Shown here piece by piece: positions 1 to 7,661 of a DNA stretch of 16,714 nt. The stretch comes from Actinomycetota bacterium (GTDB lineage Bacteria > Actinomycetota > Humimicrobiia > Humimicrobiales > Humimicrobiaceae), in NCBI GenBank assembly GCA_023488645.1, contig JAMDDL010000030.1, forward strand, positions 1-16,714, given 5' to 3'. The notes beneath the pieces were generated by a model that was not told where the DNA came from, did not search any database, and saw nothing but the letters and a program-made list of their open reading frames with translations. Every line of letters starts with the position of its first letter. The first letter of the stretch is position 1. The translations under genes and the position numbers were made by a program.

Positions 1-985
1 CATGAAATTGAAGAACTTTTAAAAAAGGCAGAAAACGAAGATGATGCTGAAGACAAAATCTACCATAACGGCAGGGGTTACAGCATACCAGATGATCTAA
101 AGATTAAGGAAAAAAGACTTGAAAAAATTAAAAAGGTAAAAAAGGAGCTTGAAAAAAGAGAGGAAAAGGAAAATCCCAAAGAAAAGATAGATGGCAAAAA
201 GCAGATAAGCTATGCAGATACTGATGCTAAAATGATGAAGAGCAGAGGTAGTTTCGAGTATTGCTACAATGGCCAGATAAGCGTTGACTCTAAAAACCAG
301 ATAATAGTGGGACAACACTTAACACAAAATGCAAATGATAAAGCTGAACTGGCAAAAGCAATAACAGAGATTGAAAAAAATACAGATAAATTGCCGGATA
401 AGGCAAGCGCCGATAGCGGATACAGGACATCAGATAATATCTTAACACTTGAATATAATAAAATAGATGGCTATATAGCAACCGGTAAGGGAGAAAAAGA
501 CAACTCACAAGATACAAATAAAAAAATAGGCAAATCCCAGTTTTCATATGATAGCCAAAAAGATATATTTATCTGCCCTGCCGGCGTTGTATTAAAACTG
601 AAATTAAGTGGGGAAAATAGAGTGTATAAAGCAGAAGAAATGGTATGCGGCGGATGCAGTTTTAAAAATATATGTAGTGCTAAAAAAAGTAATATTCCAA
701 CAATATATACTGATGATAAGGCAATTATTTTGGCTACCATGAAAGAGAAAATGAAAAAAGACTCTTCCAAAGAAATATATGCAAAACGTAAGATTATTGT
801 TTAAACCGGTCTTTGGCCAGATAAAGACAGGTGGTTTTAGACGGTTTAGCTTAAGGGGATTTAAAAAGGCAGGTGGTGAATTTTCCCTTGTATGTGCGGT
901 TTCCAACTTTAAAAAAATAGTAAATATGATAAAAGATCAAACAGGCTGCTCAAAAGAGAGAGAATTACTGCTTCAAGCAACATAA
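1..985 (+). pseudogene. IS1182-type DDE transposase, C-terminal part, frameshifted; 5' end outside window
   Basis: The frame is open from base 1 without a start, so the N-terminal part lies left of the window. It reads to a TAA at 802-804, and the protein then resumes in the next frame from about 800 to a TAA at 983-985. The first part carries the transposase-core text YADTDAKM, an Asn-Gly-Gln strand and the SADSGY Asp motif, then a Cys cluster (CGGCSFKNIC). The second part carries PVFGQIKTGGFRRFSLRG and the closing helix typical of IS1182-type DDE transposases. One extra base in GTTTAAACC separates the halves. The expected catalytic Glu of the (V)EPVFG motif would be Lys (AAA) even after removing that base, so this copy should be inactive. 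Family assignment is from recognised motifs; the frameshift is seen directly, although a sequencing error in that base cannot be excluded. Confidence 0.85.
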
Positions 986-1349
986 GTAAATAATATAGGT
1001 TTATTTAGTGGTAAAAATGTCACTATATAAAGAAATTTATACAATAATTTCAAAAAATAATTTCAGTTTTTAAAATAATATGGGAAATTATGATTTTAAG
1101 TGGGTTTTAACAATGAAATCTCGGACAAGCTCCTAGATTGAACTAATTTTGTCTTATTTGTTTGAGCATTTTCGAGCTTAGTAACTTCTTGAGACTTAAA
1201 TAAACTTTTCCTAGCTATTGTTTTTTAGTATTATAAAAAAGATACGAAGCGCAGCTAATTTTAAGTTTATTATAACTTCTCATTAATTTTGCAAGAATAT
1301 ATAGCATAAAAGCAGATTATTAAAATTATTATATTCAATAGAGGAAATT
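986..1349. other. Gene-free gap holding the probable right end of the IS1182-type element
   Basis: These 364 bases are AT-rich and show no convincing open frame. The stretch around 1116-1133 (AAATCTCGGACAAGCTCC) is more GC-rich than its surroundings and resembles the right terminal inverted repeat expected about 130 bases after the transposase stop. The left end is outside the window, so the repeat cannot be paired. The last 60 bases contain AT-rich promoter-like sequence and a GAGG ribosome site at 1341-1344 that serves the next gene. Confidence 0.35.
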
Positions 1350-2081
1350 ATGGAGCTAAGGGACTTATTAAAAGATAAACGTAAATCTATATTAAAAAAG
1401 ATATATAGAATTAAATCTGCACACGAACTTTATGAAATACAAGAAGAAATTGCACAGGAGATAAAAAACTCTGAAAAACTTATTAAACAAGATATCTCAG
1501 GCGAATATAAATGGAATATTCATCTACTACGGTGTTGTTGTGATGCAATCGCATGGAAATTATTACACCCACATACCATTCGGCAATTGATGAAAAATCC
1601 TTCAATTCCGCAATCTTTATCTGAACAGGGAGATGCATTTGAATTAACCCTAAAAGCTGCCAAAAAGTACTCAGATAAAGGCTTGCCTATTTTAATTGCT
1701 GATCTAACTAACTGTATTAAGATTGGAGATATAATTATTTGCACTAATCCGGAATTACCAAATATTGTTGAATGTAAAAGTGGAAGACTTTCTTCAGAAA
1801 AAATTATGCAAGGTAGAACTGGCAGGCAAATTAGTAGGACAATGGGAACTATAGAATTCCTAGCAAAAGGTCATGCAAAGGTCTTTGGGGAATCAGAAAT
1901 AAGGATGGTATTTGAGACTGCTACTGAGGTTGAGTTTAATTGGAAAATTGTAAATAAGACTATAAAAGAAGCATTAAAAATGGGTGAAGGCATTGGTATT
2001 GTAAATGACTATGATATAATGTGGGCGCTTCAAAACATTGATGAAGATATTTGTGTCCTTTCGGCAAGCGTGCATAGGTGA
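1350..2081 (+). CDS. Uncharacterised PD-(D/E)XK nuclease-like protein
   Basis: This 243-residue protein starts at an ATG six bases after a good GAGG ribosome site (1341-1344). Residues 1-50 are a charged, probably helical region rich in Lys and Glu. The middle matches the order of a PD-(D/E)XK nuclease core: Glu98 in a helix (QGDAFEL), Asp127 in I-GDI after the text ADLTNCIKIGD, then Glu141-Cys-Lys143 in VECKSG, and Gln160 in a following helix (GRQISR). A CCC run at 62-64 is unusual for an intracellular protein. Seen in sequence: the motif spacing and a complete frame. Inferred: metal-dependent DNA or RNA cleavage, or a nuclease-derived binding fold. It stands alone between a dead IS1182-type element and an IS66 remnant and shows no obvious partner, so it could be an orphan of a defence or mobile-element module. 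I do not recognise a named family. Confidence 0.6.
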   Translation: MELRDLLKDKRKSILKKIYRIKSAHELYEIQEEIAQEIKNSEKLIKQDISGEYKWNIHLLRCCCDAIAWKLLHPHTIRQLMKNPSIPQSLSEQGDAFELTLKAAKKYSDKGLPILIADLTNCIKIGDIIICTNPELPNIVECKSGRLSSEKIMQGRTGRQISRTMGTIEFLAKGHAKVFGESEIRMVFETATEVEFNWKIVNKTIKEALKMGEGIGIVNDYDIMWALQNIDEDICVLSASVHR

Positions 2082-2143
2082 TATTTTTTTCAAAAAATCA
2101 TGGGAAAAATAATTTGTGTCACTTCTTATAACAGAATGACAGA

Positions 2144-3484
2144 TTATTCTTCAGCAGTATTTATCATATCCTTGTAATTCCATGGCATCCATTTTTGTGG
2201 GTTATCTGCCAGTAAAGAAGAATTCTCCTGCAAAGCTTTAAGATATTCAAAAGGATTTACCTTACATAGGTTGCAGGTAAAAATTAAGCTCATAAACAAA
2301 TCTCCAACATATGCTCCATATTCTGTCTTGTAAAACAGGGAGTTTTTTCTGTGCAGTATTGCTTTTTTTAGGATTTGCTCACACAGGTTATTATCAAGCG
2401 GTGCTTTGGCAACACGCAAGAAAAGTGTCATTGCCTTATAGTGTTTTAACATATATGATATTGCACCACCCAGTGAGGAATTGGGCTCAATATTTTTTTC
2501 ATCCAGTTGAGCGGCAAGCCATGTCTTTAAATCCTCCATAAGGGTAGAGCTATTATCCTGGTGATATTTAAGTCTCTCTTGAGGACTCATATTTTTATCT
2601 TTTGTGTATGCATCATTTGCATATACTTTTTCCAATGTCTTTAAAACAAGCTTACATTCTTTAGGAAAGGACTCATTTATATCAACAAATTTCCTTCGAG
2701 CATGCACTATGCAATTTGCAAGAATTGTTTCAAATTCTTTGGGAATGTTACGAGACAGGGCGTCACACATCTGAATGGGTGGGCCAAGAACTGCATTTCT
2801 TTTTTCTAAAATATCGGCTAAGTTCTCTCCTGCATGATTGTGTCCTGTTACAAACAGGGCAATTTTAATACTTCCTGAAACTGATAAAATGCCCGATGTA
2901 AATATGCCTTTGCGCCTGCCTTTTTTATCATCATCTACATTAATACGGTCAAGTATCTTTGCAATTGTATCATCATTGTATATAATCTCGCCCTGTGCTG
3001 CCTGTCTTACAAGCTGCCTGTATACCGAGTCAATTTTTTGTCCAACCTGCTCTACTATCTCCCATTGAGTGGAAGCTGGCAGCGGTATTCCCAAACTTTG
3101 CTGCAGGCTATCAAGCCTGTAAAAAGGAAGGCCTGCACCATACTTTAGAAGGGCAATAATTGCCCCTGAGGCACTATCATATTTTTGTTCACCTATTCCT
3201 TCTGGTGCAGTTGCAGTAAATACCTGTCCGCACAGATTGCATCTTAGTCTTTCAAGTTCATATACTTTGGCAGCAAGCGGGGCATTTCCTGTTATCCTTA
3301 TTATTGCAGCAGGCTCCAAGGCATACAGTTTACCCTTGCCGCATGCTGGGCATCTGTCTTTTTCTTTTAAGCTGCTGTGAGACACTTCTATCTTATCTGC
3401 GCAGGTGTAGCTGTCTTTCCCGTTTCTTCCGTGTCCTTTTGTCTCTTTGCCTGCAGCCTGCTTTTCTTTTTTTTCTTTGAGCAC
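2144..3484 (-). CDS. IS66-family transposase, N-terminally truncated
   Basis: The frame of 446 codons opens at a GTG (3484) but homology continues upstream to about 3515 (SLFGTFDEKTEK, the LFG..EK text of IS66 transposases), where the sequence becomes a recombinase gene. The true N-terminal helical region is therefore lost. Visible domains are a zinc-binding pair CPAC (45-48) and CNLC (82-85), and an RNase H-fold DDE core with Asp171/172 (YNDDT), Asp241 (MCDALSRN) and Glu369 (DNNLCEQ). HARRKF lies at 261-266, and the closing IS66 C-terminal segment (CNLCKVNPFEYLKAL) is present. Full-length family members run to about 500 residues or more. The gene is visibly more GC-rich than its neighbours, which fits foreign origin. 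No TnpA/TnpB accessory genes of an IS66 element are present. It is probably unable to transpose on its own. Confidence 0.88.
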   Translation of the reverse strand: MLKEKKEKQAAGKETKGHGRNGKDSYTCADKIEVSHSSLKEKDRCPACGKGKLYALEPAAIIRITGNAPLAAKVYELERLRCNLCGQVFTATAPEGIGEQKYDSASGAIIALLKYGAGLPFYRLDSLQQSLGIPLPASTQWEIVEQVGQKIDSVYRQLVRQAAQGEIIYNDDTIAKILDRINVDDDKKGRRKGIFTSGILSVSGSIKIALFVTGHNHAGENLADILEKRNAVLGPPIQMCDALSRNIPKEFETILANCIVHARRKFVDINESFPKECKLVLKTLEKVYANDAYTKDKNMSPQERLKYHQDNSSTLMEDLKTWLAAQLDEKNIEPNSSLGGAISYMLKHYKAMTLFLRVAKAPLDNNLCEQILKKAILHRKNSLFYKTEYGAYVGDLFMSLIFTCNLCKVNPFEYLKALQENSSLLADNPQKWMPWNYKDMINTAEE

Positions 3485-3506
3485 TTTTTCTGTCTTTTCA
3501 TCAAAA

Positions 3507-4121
3507 GTGCCAAAAAGTGATATAGCTAAAAAGATTGAGCCAGTAAAGAAAATAGCCTCAATTGAAAGAGTTATTTTATTTGATATTGAAATTAGAAATA
3601 TTGAATTTTATATAAATAACAGGGATGGTAAGGAAATTGAAAACTTTAGAGACCTTATAATTTTTTATCTTGGAATTAGTTGCGGACTACGGCGTCAGGA
3701 AATAATAAATCTAAATTGGAATGATATTGAAATTGATGAAGAAGGAAGACCATATTTGAAGATACTTCAGTCAAAAGGAAGAAAAAGCAGAATAGTTTAT
3801 ATTAGTGAAAATCTATTTGAACTTTTAAATAAATATAAGAAGATATCAAGGAAATATATCGGTGCACTTATTCGTGGTGATTATGGTAGGAGAATTACAA
3901 AAACATCACTTCAAAATATAATTAAAAGAATATACAGAGAGTCTGGAGTTTATAAAAAGAATTTAAATATTCACAGTTTAAGACATACCTATGCAGAAAG
4001 GCAAAGAAAAAGGGGAATTGATATTGCAACAATAAGTGTGCTACTTGGCCATTCAAGGCTTGATACTACAATGACTTATTTTCATGTTAACCGGGAAGAT
4101 TTAAAAAGAGCAGTTTTATAA
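3507..4121 (+). pseudogene. Tyrosine recombinase/integrase, catalytic domain only (N-terminus lost)
   Basis: The catalytic domain of a phage-integrase-type recombinase is intact. Numbering residues from an upstream ATG at 3447, it has Arg82 (CGLRRQE), the beta-hairpin Lys110 (SKGRK), His176-x-x-Arg179 (HSLRH), His202 (LLGHSRLDTT) and the nucleophile Tyr211. The N-terminal SAM-like DNA-binding domain is absent. Upstream of about 3507 the frame is only the antisense of the IS66 transposase, so the ATG at 3447 is not credible. GTG 3507 is the first plausible start, and it has no clear ribosome site. Known of the family: both domains are needed to clamp DNA, so this copy is probably inactive. Its last six bases overlap the end of the next, oppositely oriented recombinase. 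Confidence 0.75.
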
Positions 4122-5003
4122 TTTATCAATAGCTTTTGCCATCTGGCTGCTGTTGAAATTAATGTATATTTTAGTTGTGTCTAAACTTTGATGTCCAAGA
4201 AGTCTTTGAACCTTAAAAAGATCGGCTCCGGATTCAATCAAGTGAGTTGCAAAACTATGCCTAAATGAATGAGCTGTATATCCTTTTTTAGCAAGTCCTG
4301 AAATTTTTATATGCATCTTGAGGATATTTGTAAAGCTGTTTCTACAAAGTCTTTTTTGGCCTTCACCGACAAATAAGGCATTGTTTTTAAGCGGAAGCCT
4401 TATATTTAAATAAGCTTCCAGTAAAGGTGGTAAGCTTTTATGGATTGGAATAATTCGGTCTTTATTTCCTTTTCCGGACCTAATTGTTAAGGTACTGTTA
4501 TCAAGATTTAAATCATTCCAGTTTAAATTTAGAAGTTCTGTTCTTCTTATTCCGGTATAGAAAAGTATAAAGAATATAAGCTTATCACGAATTGTGTTTT
4601 TCCTGCAGCGTGCAGGGCTAAAGTCAATTGATGAAATGAGCATGTCAAATTCAACTTTTGATATTATTTGTGGAATACGGTTTATTTTTTTGGGTACTTT
4701 AATTTTGCGTGAAGGATTCTTTTGTATTATTTCTTCTTCTTCAAGGTAGTTAAAAAAGCTTTTGATAATAGCTATAACTTTTGAAATAGAGCTTTGGGAT
4801 AATTTCCTGGTTTCTTTTGTGCAGTAAAGATATTCTCTTAAAAGGGAAGTGGTAACCGAATCTAAACTATCAGTATTTTTTTGGCTAAAGAATTTGTTAA
4901 GCTTTGATAATTCTTTATTGTAATCATAAATAGTTTTTGGGGAACAAGACCTCTCAATGCTTAGGTGGGACAGAAACTTTGTTATGTCACAACTTATATT
5001 CAT
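4116..5003 (-). CDS. Tyrosine recombinase, XerC/XerD-like, complete
   Basis: A full-length 295-residue site-specific recombinase, the usual size for the Xer/integrase family. Residues 1-90 form the SAM-like core-binding domain (SPKTIYDYNKELSKL, followed by VIAIIKSFFNYLEEEEII). The catalytic domain has Arg153 (TGIRRTE), Lys178 (SGKGNKDR), His245-x-x-Arg248 (HSFRHSFATHL), His271 (LLGHQSLDTT) and the nucleophile Tyr280 (KIYINF). It would cut and rejoin DNA at paired inverted sites through a covalent 3'-phosphotyrosine. The ATG at 5003 lies inside one arm of a 9-bp inverted repeat and has no strong Shine-Dalgarno site, which suggests controlled translation or self-regulation. It could be a chromosomal Xer protein, but its position among mobile-element remnants favours an integrase-type role. 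Confidence 0.88.
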   Translation of the reverse strand: MNISCDITKFLSHLSIERSCSPKTIYDYNKELSKLNKFFSQKNTDSLDSVTTSLLREYLYCTKETRKLSQSSISKVIAIIKSFFNYLEEEEIIQKNPSRKIKVPKKINRIPQIISKVEFDMLISSIDFSPARCRKNTIRDKLIFFILFYTGIRRTELLNLNWNDLNLDNSTLTIRSGKGNKDRIIPIHKSLPPLLEAYLNIRLPLKNNALFVGEGQKRLCRNSFTNILKMHIKISGLAKKGYTAHSFRHSFATHLIESGADLFKVQRLLGHQSLDTTKIYINFNSSQMAKAIDKL

Positions 5004-5046
5004 AGTTTACCGGGCTATTTTTAATCTTGTTTTGCAAGGTAAACTA
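5003..5046 (-). promoter_or_regulatory. 9-bp inverted repeat overlapping the recombinase start codon
   Basis: TAGTTTACC at 5003-5011 is matched perfectly by GGTAAACTA at 5038-5046, with 26 bases between. In the minus-strand mRNA the second arm runs into the ATG (GGTAAACTATG), so a hairpin would hide the start codon. The pair could instead be a binding site for the recombinase or a repressor. The repeat is seen directly; its role is inferred. Confidence 0.5.
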
Positions 5047-5148
5047 AGAAATTTTGATTAACTTAGTACAGAACTCGGCTTATAGACTAACTCTGCTGGA
5101 ATTCTAAAAACTTCCCTGTAATTTAGCAAAAAGGAATACTTTTATTAT

Positions 5149-5178
5149 TTGTATAAGAATATCGCAGCATTATATAAT
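5149..5178 (+). promoter_or_regulatory. Probable promoter of the HXXEE membrane protein gene
   Basis: A perfect -10 hexamer TATAAT lies at 5173-5178, with a weak -35 TTGTAT at 5149-5154 and an 18-base spacer. It is 33 bases before the ATG at 5212, whose ribosome site AAAGGA lies at 5201-5206. Confidence 0.45.
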
Positions 5179-5211
5179 AAAGTAAGTTTTCCATAATATT
5201 AAAGGAATGAA

Positions 5212-5730
5212 ATGGGAATAATTATAATTATAAGTTCGTCTGCAGCCAATTTGGAAATTCCGATTTCATTTATTTTTTGGGGATATGTTATTGCCTATGT
5301 GATTCACATAATAGATGAAGCATTAATTGGTGAGACTTTTGTCGGTATGGTCAGAAAGTTGTTCTGGCCAAAATATGAATGGAAACACTTCTTTGTTTTC
5401 AATACAATGCTGATTTCGTTAACGATAATATCCATAATTGTGTTTGAAGTATTTAACGGATTATGGATAATTGCTCCTTTATCGGCAGTCTTTTTATTTA
5501 CTACAAACGGGATATGGCATTTGATTTCAACTATAATTACTAAAAAGTATTCGCCCGGACTTGTAACAAGCCTGATTTACTGGATACTTTTTTGCTTTTT
5601 AGTAAGATATTCTTTTTTAACGCATACAATCAGCAATAGCGTTATTATAATATCCGCAATTATAGGAACGATACTGACAGCTTTGATGATGGTTTCGTTT
5701 TTTATTTTCAGAAAAAAATTCAAGCAATAG
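5212..5730 (+). CDS. HXXEE-type multi-pass membrane protein, function unknown
   Basis: The 172-residue protein is almost entirely hydrophobic, with about five membrane segments near residues 15-34, 62-82, 84-106, 116-134 and 142-166. It carries the hallmarks of the HXXEE family: His32-Ile-Ile-Asp35-Glu36 (an Asp in place of the first Glu), a Trp-rich loop (FWPKYEWKHF), Asn99-x3-His103 and YSPGLVT at 113-119. The conserved His and acidic residues inside the membrane suggest a metal site or an enzyme active site, but no member's reaction is known to me. The start is supported by AAAGGA five bases upstream. It stands alone, divergent from the recombinase and separated from the next gene by more than 500 bases. 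Confidence 0.75.
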   Translation: MGIIIIISSSAANLEIPISFIFWGYVIAYVIHIIDEALIGETFVGMVRKLFWPKYEWKHFFVFNTMLISLTIISIIVFEVFNGLWIIAPLSAVFLFTTNGIWHLISTIITKKYSPGLVTSLIYWILFCFLVRYSFLTHTISNSVIIISAIIGTILTALMMVSFFIFRKKFKQ

Positions 5731-6243
5731 GATTAAAAAGCGCAGCAATAAGTATCAAATGACACTTGCTGAATCCAGCACAAATCAAAATATATCTGGG
5801 TAAACTGCTTCGTTATTGTTAATAGCTCAATGGAATGGCTTATTTGCCGGTATAGTCTCCATTGTAATATTGAGAGTCTCCCTGTAAAGAGATATTTGCA
5901 TTTGGCGGTGATAATTTTATATTGGAATGTACTTATGGAAGCCAGAAAATGGTTCGAAAAATAATAGCAGAATTTCTATATGAAAAAGTTAAAAGGTCAT
6001 ATTGGAGCCGGAGGATTAAAGTCAATTTCATTGTATGAATAGATAAATTCTTTAATCATTATGGCAACCTAACTATTCTTGGAGATGGTGTTTTAACAAC
6101 TGGTTCTTTTTTACTAACATAAGTCATAAAAATAATTTTATAACCATATTTATTTAATTTTTAATTTCAACCTCTTCTAAATCCGAAAATTGTACCAAAT
6201 TTTAATCAAAAAACTGTGCCGATTAAAACAAATAAACAATATT
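5731..6243. other. Long gene-free gap with a small hairpin and a possible decayed coding scrap
   Basis: A small imperfect hairpin lies just after the membrane-protein stop: CAGC 5743-5746 with AAGT 5750-5753, against ACTT and GCTG at 5764-5771. No T-run follows, so it is a poor terminator. Around 5870-6040 one plus-strand frame stays open for about 50 codons (text such as MVRKIIAEFLYEKVKRSYW) but has no start codon and no recognisable family. The rest is plain AT-rich sequence. Confidence 0.4.
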
Positions 6244-6271
6244 TTGCCAATACTGAAAAAACATTTATAAT
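6244..6271 (+). promoter_or_regulatory. Strong sigma-70-type promoter of the lipid kinase gene
   Basis: The -35 hexamer TTGCCA (6244-6249, five of six consensus bases) and a perfect -10 TATAAT (6266-6271) are separated by 16 bases. Transcription should start near 6278, giving a leader of about 28 bases before ATG 6307 that contains the AAAGGA ribosome site. Confidence 0.6.
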
Positions 6272-6306
6272 TTTTTTTATTATTATTTTAAAAAGGACAG
6301 ATTTTT

Positions 6307-7185
6307 ATGTATGATACAGTTGCAATATTAAATCCTGCAGCAGCACAGGGGAAAACAATTCTTTATAAGGAAAAAATACAATCTGAATTAAAGAAAAACA
6401 ATATTGACTGCCATTTCCACATTTCAAAGAATACAAAAGATATTGAAGATACAACTTTAAGATATATCAATTCAGGCTGTAAAAATTTCATAAGCATTGG
6501 AGGAGACGGAACTGCTCATTATATTGCTAAAAAGCTTGCAGGTACTGACTGCAATCTTGGACTAATTCCTACCGGGTCAGGAAATGATATTATTAAAACT
6601 TTTAAAATAAACCAGGATATTCAAGAGAGCATAAGGATTATAAAACAAGGTAAAATTTCAAGGATTGATCTGGGTATTTTCAATAACAGTGAATATTATA
6701 TTGGAGTTGCAGGTACAGGTTTTGATTCTGAAGCAACCAGATTTGCCAATGAAACAAGACTTCCGTTAAAGGGAATGGTAAGATACAATTTTGCAGTTTA
6801 CAAAACTTTAGTCACTTACAGGTCAAAAATTTTTAAAATTGAATATGATGAAACTAAAAGAAATATAAATACGATGATGATGGTTGTTTCAAATTTAAAA
6901 TATTATGGAGGTGGTATGAAAATAACTCCTGATGCCGATCCTTATGACAGCAAATTTGATGTTTGCATAATAAGCGCCATGCCAAAATTTACCTTTATAA
7001 AAAGTTTTCCAAAAGTATATAAAGGAGATCATCTTGCAATACCTTATGTTGAAACCTTCAAAACACCGGAAATTAGTATTGACTGTGATTATAAACTTAA
7101 TGTTTATGGAGATGGTGAATATCTTGGAAAGCTGCCTGCAAAATTTAAAACGGTACCTACAGTACTAAATATTTTTATACCATGA
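6307..7185 (+). CDS. Diacylglycerol/lipid kinase (YegS/DgkB-type)
   Basis: A 292-residue soluble kinase of the DAGK-catalytic superfamily, complete and of usual length. It opens with the substrate/ATP loop text LNPAAAQGK (8-16), followed by the nucleotide-binding motif GGDGT at 65-69 and PTGSGNDI at 88-95. The C-terminal beta domain contains GGGMKITPDADPYDSKFDV and ends near the YGDGE motif. Family members phosphorylate diacylglycerol or related lipids at the inner face of the membrane, returning them to phospholipid synthesis; the exact lipid cannot be told from sequence. AAAGGA nine bases upstream supports the ATG. It is monocistronic with its own good promoter and is followed by a degraded gap, so no pathway partner is visible. 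Confidence 0.88.
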   Translation: MYDTVAILNPAAAQGKTILYKEKIQSELKKNNIDCHFHISKNTKDIEDTTLRYINSGCKNFISIGGDGTAHYIAKKLAGTDCNLGLIPTGSGNDIIKTFKINQDIQESIRIIKQGKISRIDLGIFNNSEYYIGVAGTGFDSEATRFANETRLPLKGMVRYNFAVYKTLVTYRSKIFKIEYDETKRNINTMMMVVSNLKYYGGGMKITPDADPYDSKFDVCIISAMPKFTFIKSFPKVYKGDHLAIPYVETFKTPEISIDCDYKLNVYGDGEYLGKLPAKFKTVPTVLNIFIP

Positions 7186-7237
7186 TTACGAGCCATACTG
7201 AATATTCCCCAACCCCATCGGTCAATATAGTTATTGA

Positions 7238-7393
7238 TTATATGATAATATAGTAGTACAATATAGTAGAACCAAGAGGGTTGTTAAACAACTTGGTCTT
7301 AAGGAAATTGATGATATTATGATTTTAGACTACAAAGGTAATTTTTTTAGAACTGCAATATTTGCTGTTCGCTTAGAGCCATGTATCAGATAA
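7238..7393 (+). pseudogene. Decayed open stretch without a start codon
   Basis: Between a TGA at 7235-7237 and a TAA at 7391-7393 one frame reads about 51 codons with a protein-like composition (RTKRVVKQLGLKEIDDIMILDYKGNFFRTAIFAVR, given here in part from 7268). There is no ATG at its head and no ribosome site. I do not recognise the family. It looks like the remains of a gene rather than a working one. Confidence 0.3.
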
Positions 7394-7466
7394 AGTACAC
7401 AACAAAAGTTACCAATTTGTGTGTACCGGCAAAAGTTCAATCTTAGGCCTCTTTTGTGGTGATAAT

Positions 7467-7613
7467 ATGATTTTCAAAGAGCTAATCAATAGTGTGAATT
7501 ATGATGATGTGTGGGTTGTACTTAATAAGGAATATGAGCGAATTATTGCCAAAAATGAAAAGATTTATAAGATGTTACTTGGCAGATATTTATCCCAGAT
7601 AGACATAGGGTAA
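7467..7613 (+). CDS. Small hypothetical protein, DUF6557-like N-terminal fragment
   Basis: Forty-eight codons from ATG 7467 read MIFKELINSVNYDDVWVVLNKEY and end with a Lys-rich tail and a TAG. The opening resembles the N terminus of a small uncharacterised family (text of the form F.EL...V.FDDVW..L...Y, which I associate with DUF6557), members of which are normally longer. An upstream in-frame ATG at 7419 adds 16 residues that do not fit the family. No clear ribosome site precedes either start. It is probably a truncated remnant inside the degraded gap; the family link is from memory and uncertain. Confidence 0.35.
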   Translation: MIFKELINSVNYDDVWVVLNKEYERIIAKNEKIYKMLLGRYLSQIDIG

Positions 7614-7636
7614 AGCACCTTAAAGAATTGTTTAGT

Positions 7637-7661
7637 GTTTAATTTAAGCGTTTAATTTAAG
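7637..7661 (+). repeat. Tandem 12-bp direct repeat upstream of amaP
   Basis: GTTTAATTTAAG occurs exactly at 7637-7648 and again at 7650-7661, one base apart (period 13). The second copy abuts the TTGACT hexamer at 7662-7667, the position expected for an activator or repressor site next to a -35 element. Confidence 0.55.

Noticed and set aside
790..805. Programmed +1 frameshift in the IS1182-type transposase
   Set aside because: GTT TAA could allow slippage, but there is no upstream Shine-Dalgarno-like stimulator and the restored protein would still lack the catalytic Glu. Simple inactivation is more likely.
2311..3068. Plus-strand open frames inside the IS66 transposase gene
   Set aside because: They are antisense shadows of a well-recognised transposase, with no ribosome sites or family features.
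3447..3506. ATG at 3447 as the start of the plus-strand recombinase
   Set aside because: The first 20 codons (PAACFSFFSLSTFSVF) are only the antisense of the IS66 transposase and resemble no integrase N terminus.
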